DNA of 64,000 nt from Opitutia bacterium (GTDB lineage Bacteria > Verrucomicrobiota > Verrucomicrobiia > Opitutales > Opitutaceae): positions 1-64,000 of the forward strand of contig JACPIS010000029.1 in NCBI GenBank assembly GCA_016187925.1. Reading direction: 5' to 3'. The notes under the pieces were generated by a model that was not told the origin of the DNA, did no database searches, and saw only the letters and a program-made list of their open reading frames with translations. The stretch's first letter is position 1. Each line of letters opens with the position of its first letter. A program made the translations under genes and the position numbers. Positions 59,701-64,000 of this stretch are shown piece by piece.

Positions 59701-60989
59701 GCGGCGAGACCGGCCAACTGCTCGCCGGCGGCCGCGGCTTGCTGCGTCGCGCTGCCGAGCAGGCCTTCGAGTTCCGCGACCTTGGCGCGCAGGTCGGGAT
59801 ACGCGGGGTTCTTCGGCTGCCGCGCGTCGGCGAGTTGCGATTCCAACGCGGTGACTTGCGCGCGCAGGTCCGGGTAGGCGGGAGCGGCCGGTTGGGCGGC
59901 GAGGGACTTCTGCGCGGCGGCGAGGCCGGCCTCGAGTTCGGCGACGCGGCCGGAGAGATCGGGATAAGCCGGGGCGGCGGGTTTGGCGGCGAGCGCCTGC
60001 CGGGCCGCTTCGGTTTCCTGCTTCGCCTGACTGGCCGCGGCCGTGGCGGAGGCGAGCTGCGCCTTGAGCCCGTCGGCGAGCCGGTTCGTTTCGAGCGCGG
60101 CGGACTGCGCGCTGTGCAGTTGTTGCTCCAGCCCGGCGCGATCTTCGCCGGCCTTGGCGAGGGAGGCCGTGAGTTGTGCACTGGACTGGCGAAGGTTTTC
60201 CAGTTCGGCGCGCGCGACCTGTAGTTCGCGGGCCTTCTGGTCGAGCGCAGCGGTGTCGACCACCGGCTTGGCGTTCTCGGCGGCGGCGAGGCGCGCCTTG
60301 AGGGCATCGACTTCCTTCCAGGCGGAGGCAACCTCGGCGCCGAGCTGTTGCTTGTCGGTCGCGGCGGCGGAGGCGTCCTGCTTGATGCGCTCGGCTTCGG
60401 CGGTGAGCGTGGCGACCCGGGCTTTGAGCGCATCGACTTCCTTCCACGCGGAAGCGACTTCGGCGCTCAGGGCGCGTTTGTCGGACAAGGCTTCGTTGAG
60501 TTGGCGCTGCAAGGCCGCCGAGGCGTCCGCCGCGGCGGTGACAGCGGCGGCCGGCGCACCGGGAATGTTGCCGGGTGCGCCCGGAGGCGTGAGCGGGGCG
60601 GCGGCCTCGGTCTCCGCGGCCGGAGCCGCGGGAGTGTTGACCGCCGCACTGCTCGCCGGGGCGCGCAAGCCCAGGGAGGCGCGCCGCTCGCTGAGGCGCT
60701 GCCGGGCGGTTTCAAGTGTCGGGTTGTCGAGAGAGGCGATGAGGCTGTCGAGCGCGCGGCCGCGGGCGCCGCTCTCGCGGGCGAGGGACAGCCAGACGTA
60801 GGCCTCGACGGGATCGGCGGCGATGCCGCGGCCCTCGAGATAGGCGAGGCCCAGGTTGTATTGGGCGATGGCGTTGCCGCGTTGGGCCTTGGTGCGAAGG
60901 GAGCCGAGCTCGGCTTCGGATTGTGCAAAGGCGGTGGCGACGAGCGTGGCGCCCACGAGGGCGGCCTGGAACGAACGGGAAAATTTCAT
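56754..60989 (-). CDS. Large Sel1/coiled-coil/LysM protein with PAYPDL repeats
   Basis: A 1411-aa exported protein. Signal peptide (1-21), then Sel1-type repeat (AIAQYNLGLAYLEGRGIAAD, residues about 30-65), a Pro/Ala-rich linker, and about 1,150 residues of coiled coil broken at intervals by about 18 copies of PA(Y/F)PDL(S/R)xxVxxLExQL. The last 50 residues are LysM (HTVVAGDSLSKISQRYYGNA ... VGSTLRIP), which would bind peptidoglycan. It probably forms a long rod or scaffold in the periplasm linked to the wall. The gene is strongly repetitive, so copy number may vary between strains. Confidence 0.88.
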   Translation of the reverse strand: MKFSRSFQAALVGATLVATAFAQSEAELGSLRTKAQRGNAIAQYNLGLAYLEGRGIAADPVEAYVWLSLARESGARGRALDSLIASLDNPTLETARQRLSERRASLGLRAPASSAAVNTPAAPAAETEAAAPLTPPGAPGNIPGAPAAAVTAAADASAALQRQLNEALSDKRALSAEVASAWKEVDALKARVATLTAEAERIKQDASAAATDKQQLGAEVASAWKEVDALKARLAAAENAKPVVDTAALDQKARELQVARAELENLRQSSAQLTASLAKAGEDRAGLEQQLHSAQSAALETNRLADGLKAQLASATAAASQAKQETEAARQALAAKPAAPAYPDLSGRVAELEAGLAAAQKSLAAQPAAPAYPDLRAQVTALESQLADARQPKNPAYPDLRAKVAELEGLLGSATQQAAAAGEQLAGLAARVRSLEQDNAHLAGQVDERSRKMVAEAQAETSFVKKQLDEITAARSTLQGRIATLETQLAAAQKPSAPAYPDLSGRVSDLTAQLAERDALLKTAQTDLQAMGRKVQNSDVALQQAGESFAAVNAENTRLQALAEKPVAPAYPDLRARVASLETQLATATQAKPAAPAYPDLSGRVQELEAAATKFAAQLQAADKTRAQAQAELDKHSDAFHAAERDRATLEAQNKMLESDKVSLRRQVDTTSAELAQLRTQVATLKGQLAEKPAAPAFPDLRNRVGELETQLAAAMTGAEQAKQEAVAARQALDAKPAAPTYPDLSGRVRELEASLGAATARVAELNAVANEHSRLVSDLQEELRKTHDKLVARPAAPAYPDLRERVGELELQLTAATAGTEQAKQEAAAARSAAQQNAAPAYPDLRGRVGDLEAQLASAQQAAQAKPAAPAYPDLSGRVRELETQLNDMAGRAGNMETKLVAVTTAKAGVDTELQTLRQQLGRAQQETADAVTATDKLQTVNRALQAKLDEAPKTAAPAYPDLSGRVSELEAQLASANQRLADTPAAPTYPDLRAKVGELETQLASAQSALQQNAQTKPAAPAYPDLSGRVQELETTVAATTAKASAADQARSELAKQFDDYKSSTLAAQRERVSLQSQVQMLESDKVSLRRQVDTSDTEAAQLRAQLAVLKNQAASTPAAPAYPDLRSRVGDLEAQVAALRDAPPAFPDLRSRVSELEQQLAAAAKTPTPAAAPAYPDLRERVGELEAQTAALRNAAPAYPDLRGRVGELEMQLATAQQSATKVADVSTSDLQQRLAEAEDKLATSLRGYALLEKDRDELAAKTEKASADLGADRNALAARLADTEAKAAAAQADVARLTEQVGALQRASTPVERDLASTHALLEQMRGANTVLAQENYQLKSRLAGAPASASALPAARTHTVVAGDSLSKISQRYYGNAGRWPDIYNANRDVISAEGVLRVGSTLRIP

Positions 60990-61115
60990 GGCGCGAGGCG
61001 GGGGGAACGGCACTTTTGCCCGGTTCCGCTCCCGGCTGCAAGCCGCCCGTTTACCCGAAAAACAACCGGGCCGAATCCACTATTGAGGATTACCCAAAGA
61101 TGAGACGAAAAGGCG

Positions 61116-61180
61116 GGTAGGGCGAATCCTCCGGATGAGCCGCGTCCCAGAGCGGCTCGTCGGGGACGACCCGCCCTACC
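61116..61180. repeat. Palindromic dispersed-type repeat
   Basis: GGTAGGGCG (61116-61124) and CGCCCTACC (61172-61180) enclose a GAGCCGC/GCGGCTC hairpin (61137-61143, 61152-61158). It lies between the LysM protein gene and the thioredoxin-like gene, and looks like a REP-type mobile or regulatory repeat. Confidence 0.55.
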
Positions 61181-61298
61181 GCAGGATCGACCGTTGTAAC
61201 TTCAAAGGGTAATATACAATAGGCCGAACGCGCAATGGCCGGGGCCTTGCGGCACCCGGCCAGGACACACACTAACAAAGAGCTTGCGCGGCGGCGCG

Positions 61299-61925
61299 TC
61301 AGTTCGCCGGGTTCTGCTGCGCGGCGGCGAGCAGGGCGTCGGCGGAGGCGCGGACCTTGTAGTCGGCGTTGCTGTAGACGTAGCGGATGACGCCGTCGCG
61401 GCCGATGAGGAAGGCGGCGGGCACCGGCAGCCAGCGGGCGGTGGGCTCGCCGGGGACCGGGGGCAGGTCGATCTTGTACTCGCGGTATTTCGTCACGGTC
61501 GCGCTGTCCACGCGGAAGGCGACGCCAAAGGCCTCGGAGGCGGCCATGCCGCGGTCCGACAGCAGCTGGTAGTTGAGATGATTCTTCTCGGACATGACGC
61601 GGAGGTTGGCCGGCTCGTCGGGACTGATCGCGAGGATCTGGTAACCGAGCGCGAGCAGCTTGGGCTCGATGTCGACGAGCGCCGCGAGGTGCTTGTTGCA
61701 ATACGGGCACCAGCTGCCGCGATAGAAGATGACCAGCGTCGGCTTGGCGGCCAGGGCGACGGAGAGGTCGAGGTCGGCGCCATCGGCGGTCTTCAGGGTG
61801 GCAAACGGCACATGGGCGCCGACGGCGAGCGGCCGGGCATCGGTGGGGGAGGGCGCCAGCTCGGCGCGGGCGGCCAGAGACAGAGCGAGGGAAACGAGAG
61901 CGGCAGACAGAGTGCGCGTGATCAT
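61299..61925 (-). CDS. Thioredoxin-like AhpC/TSA-family protein, secreted
   Basis: A 208-aa protein with a signal peptide (1-21) and a peroxiredoxin/ResA-like fold: FYRGSWCPYCNKHLAAL has the CxxC redox site, followed by LGYQILAISPDEP and a conserved AAFLIGRDGVIRYVY. Likely a periplasmic thiol reductant or peroxiredoxin. Confidence 0.92.
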   Translation of the reverse strand: MITRTLSAALVSLALSLAARAELAPSPTDARPLAVGAHVPFATLKTADGADLDLSVALAAKPTLVIFYRGSWCPYCNKHLAALVDIEPKLLALGYQILAISPDEPANLRVMSEKNHLNYQLLSDRGMAASEAFGVAFRVDSATVTKYREYKIDLPPVPGEPTARWLPVPAAFLIGRDGVIRYVYSNADYKVRASADALLAAAQQNPAN

Positions 61926-61954
61926 GCGCTTACTGGAGCGCGCGGGCCGGGCGT

Positions 61955-62746
61955 TTATTCCCGGGACGACTTGCGCGTCCGGAACGGCGCCGCGAGTTGC
62001 GCGACGTAACCGGCGGGCATCGGGTCATCGACGCCGTATTTGGCGGGGAAACGTCCGGGCAGATAAAACGTGCCGAACACCCAATCCACCCACGGCAGCA
62101 GGCCGGAGAAATTCTTGTTGGCGGACTCGGGGCCGTCGTTGGCGTGGTGCCAATGGTGGAAGGCCGGCGTCGCGATCAGCCACTCCAGCCAGCCGAAGCG
62201 CCACCGGACGTTCGCGTGGATGAAGATCGCCAGCAGCGCCTCGAAGCCCACGAGCGCGCCGAAGGTCTCCTTCGTGAAACCCAGCAGGTAGACAGGCAGG
62301 ATGCCGCACACGCGGATGAACGTCTGGTCCAGCGGATGCACGCGGCTGGCCGCCAGCCAGTCCAGGTGTTCGCTCGAGTGGTGCACCGCGTGCAGCCGCC
62401 ACAGCCACGGCACCGTGTGCGTCCAGCGATGGCCCCAATAGGCGCCGACATCGAACACCACGTTGGCGATCGCGAACTGCAGCCACCACGGCAGCGCGGT
62501 CATCGTCCGCTGCAACGGCGGGTAGACGAGAAAACCCAGTCCGTAGACCAGCCCCACGAGGGCGAAAAACACGAGCAGCTTGCGCACCGCGCTGCTGATG
62601 AAGAAATGCACGATGTCCGTCCCCACGCCCGGCCGCCGCCAGAAATCCCGGCGCGCGAGCGGAAACAGCCGCTCCAGCGGCACGAAGATCGCGCAGAGCA
62701 CCACGAAGCCGAGGGCGAGCCGCGCGGGATTGAAAAGCTGGTCCAT
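61955..62746 (-). CDS. Fatty acid hydroxylase / sterol desaturase family membrane protein
   Basis: A 263-aa membrane protein with helices near residues 8-25, 40-65 and 80-100 and the di-iron histidine clusters HRWTH, HAVHHSSEH and HHWHHAND. These match sterol desaturase/fatty acid hydroxylase enzymes, which hydroxylate lipids using O2. The lipid substrate is not shown. Confidence 0.93.
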   Translation of the reverse strand: MDQLFNPARLALGFVVLCAIFVPLERLFPLARRDFWRRPGVGTDIVHFFISSAVRKLLVFFALVGLVYGLGFLVYPPLQRTMTALPWWLQFAIANVVFDVGAYWGHRWTHTVPWLWRLHAVHHSSEHLDWLAASRVHPLDQTFIRVCGILPVYLLGFTKETFGALVGFEALLAIFIHANVRWRFGWLEWLIATPAFHHWHHANDGPESANKNFSGLLPWVDWVFGTFYLPGRFPAKYGVDDPMPAGYVAQLAAPFRTRKSSRE

Positions 62747-62776
62747 GCGCGAGAAGACGCTGCCAGCCGGCGTGAG

Positions 62777-64000
62777 TTACCTGCCGGCGCCAGAGCGCGC
62801 CCGGGCGACGGCGCGCTGCCACTCGGTTTGCATGTGGTGCATGGCGGCGGAAGAAGCCTTCGGCTTGAACGTGCGGTCGGCGGACCAGAGGAGCGCGATC
62901 TCGTCGCGGGTTTTCCAAACGCCGGCGGCGAGGCCGGCGAGATACGCGGCGCCGAGCGCGGTTGTCTCCGTCGTGTGCGGGCGGACGACCGGCACGCGTA
63001 GCAGGTCGGACTGGAATTGCATGAGCGCGTCGTTGGTCGAGGCGCCGCCGTCGACGCGCAGCTCGCGCAGCCGCAGGCCGGCGTCGGCGTGCATGGCCTC
63101 GAGCAGGTCGGCCGATTGGTAGGCGATGCTTTCCAGCGCGGCGCGGGCGAGATGGCCGGCGTTGCTGCCGCGGGTGAGGCCGGTGATGAGGCCGCGCGCG
63201 TCCGCGTCCCAGTGCGGTGCGCCGAGGCCGGTGAAGGCGGGCACGAGGTACACGCCGCCGTTGTCGGGCACGCGGGAGGCGAGTTTTTCGACGTCGACGC
63301 TGCGCGCGATGAGGCCGAGCCCGTCGCGCAGCCATTGGACGACCGCGCCGCCGATGAAGACCGAGCCTTCGAGGGCGTATTCGGTTTTTCCGCCGATGCG
63401 CCAGGCGATGGTCGTGAGCAGATTGTTTTTCGAAACAACCGGCTTCACCCCGGTGTGCAGGAGCAGGAAACAACCCGTGCCGTAAGTGTTCTTGGCCATG
63501 CCGGGGCGGAAGCACGCCTGGCCGAACAGCGCCGCCTGCTGGTCGCCGGCAATGCCGGTGATGGGCACGCCGCGCAAGGCGGGCACGCTGGTCACCTCGC
63601 CGAAGTGGCCGCTGCTGTCGCGCACCTCGGGCAGCACCTCGCGCGGGATGCGGAGGAGTTTCAACAACTCGGCGTCCCAGTCGCCGGTGCGCAGGTTGAG
63701 CAACAGGGTGCGCGAGGCGTTTGACACGTCGGTGGCGTGGATGCGCCCGTCCGTCAGCTGCCAGAGCAGCCAGGTGTCGACCGTGCCGAAGGCCAGCTCG
63801 CCCCGCTCGGCGCGGCGGCGGGCGCCGGGCACGTGGTCGAGCAGCCACGCCAGCTTTGTGCCGGAGAAATACGGATCGAGCAGCAGGCCGGTCTTCCGGC
63901 GGAAGAGCAGTTCGAGCCCGCGGCGCTTGAGCTGCGCGCACGCGTCCGCCGTGCGCCGGTCCTGCCAGACGATGGCGCGGTGCAGCGGCCGGCCCGTGCG
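62777..64000 (-). CDS. glpK: Glycerol kinase, N-terminus outside the window
   Basis: The C-terminal 407 residues are present; the frame remains open to the right edge. Diagnostic segments include [76 protein letters not shown] and [20 protein letters not shown]. It would phosphorylate glycerol to glycerol 3-phosphate. Partner genes are not visible. Confidence 0.95.
   Translation of the reverse strand, partial: RTGRPLHRAIVWQDRRTADACAQLKRRGLELLFRRKTGLLLDPYFSGTKLAWLLDHVPGARRRAERGELAFGTVDTWLLWQLTDGRIHATDVSNASRTLLLNLRTGDWDAELLKLLRIPREVLPEVRDSSGHFGEVTSVPALRGVPITGIAGDQQAALFGQACFRPGMAKNTYGTGCFLLLHTGVKPVVSKNNLLTTIAWRIGGKTEYALEGSVFIGGAVVQWLRDGLGLIARSVDVEKLASRVPDNGGVYLVPAFTGLGAPHWDADARGLITGLTRGSNAGHLARAALESIAYQSADLLEAMHADAGLRLRELRVDGGASTNDALMQFQSDLLRVPVVRPHTTETTALGAAYLAGLAAGVWKTRDEIALLWSADRTFKPKASSAAMHHMQTEWQRAVARARSGAGR

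Noticed and set aside
56901-60224. A 1107-codon open frame antisense to the LysM protein
   Set aside because: It mirrors the repeats of the real gene; no signal or domain.

Overview
The window looks like a chromosome segment from a verrucomicrobial bacterium of the Opitutaceae type. I infer this from style, not from a database: high GC in most genes, two long TonB-dependent receptors whose N-termini carry the VKLEKFT(V/I)TGS pattern common in that group, and a pilin-like protein, LytS/LytTR pair and lone OmpR-type pair arranged as in those genomes.

Bases 1 to about 21,700 form a defence island of lower and more variable GC. From left to right it holds: a Panacea-domain toxin-antitoxin pair (253-1279, minus); a translationally coupled ubiquitin-like conjugation operon, Ubl-E2-JAMM peptidase-E1 (1523-4107, minus); a divergent LysR-type regulator followed by a zinc-ribbon protein with a HEPN-like RNxxxH motif (4192-6345); a 721-codon ABC/SMC-like ATPase gene cut in two by an 862-bp IS5-family element (6621-9650); a membrane-anchored Mrr-type restriction endonuclease (9835-11232, minus); a three-gene TerB/ATPase/helicase cassette that matches the Shango system (11487-18562); a CAU-anticodon tRNA (18735-18810); a coupled FRG-domain gene plus an unknown partner (18927-20932); and a convergent unknown gene (20912-21610).

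From about 21,800 the content is ordinary chromosome: DUF4256 and YCII proteins with an ECF-type sigma factor, a Y-family polymerase, a phosphoesterase, a frameshifted acetyltransferase, a pilin-like protein with a coupled membrane protein, a YgjP-like metallopeptidase, a very large hybrid histidine kinase, an FKBP isomerase and glutamate dehydrogenase.

Bases 35,478-39,363 are a self-contained unit: a small c-type cytochrome, an outer-membrane cytochrome-porin fusion resembling Cyc2, and an OmpR/CusS-like two-component system. A CATTAC-N6-GTAATG palindrome lies before the first gene. After this come a coupled cyclophilin / M20 peptidase / SnoaL-like operon, 6-phosphofructokinase, a LytS/LytTR two-component pair, two TonB-dependent receptors with different base composition, several small regulatory or enzymatic genes, a 1411-aa LysM protein built on about 18 copies of a PAYPDL...LE repeat, a thioredoxin-like protein, a fatty-acid-hydroxylase/sterol-desaturase family protein and the C-terminal part of glycerol kinase running off the right edge.

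The most interesting items are the complete ubiquitin-like operon with its LysR/HEPN neighbours, the FRG gene with an unrecognised partner, the exactly reconstructable IS disruption of a defence ATPase, the lipoprotein-like membrane anchor on the Shango TerB protein, and the Cyc2-like cytochrome-porin. All functions are read from sequence motifs only.
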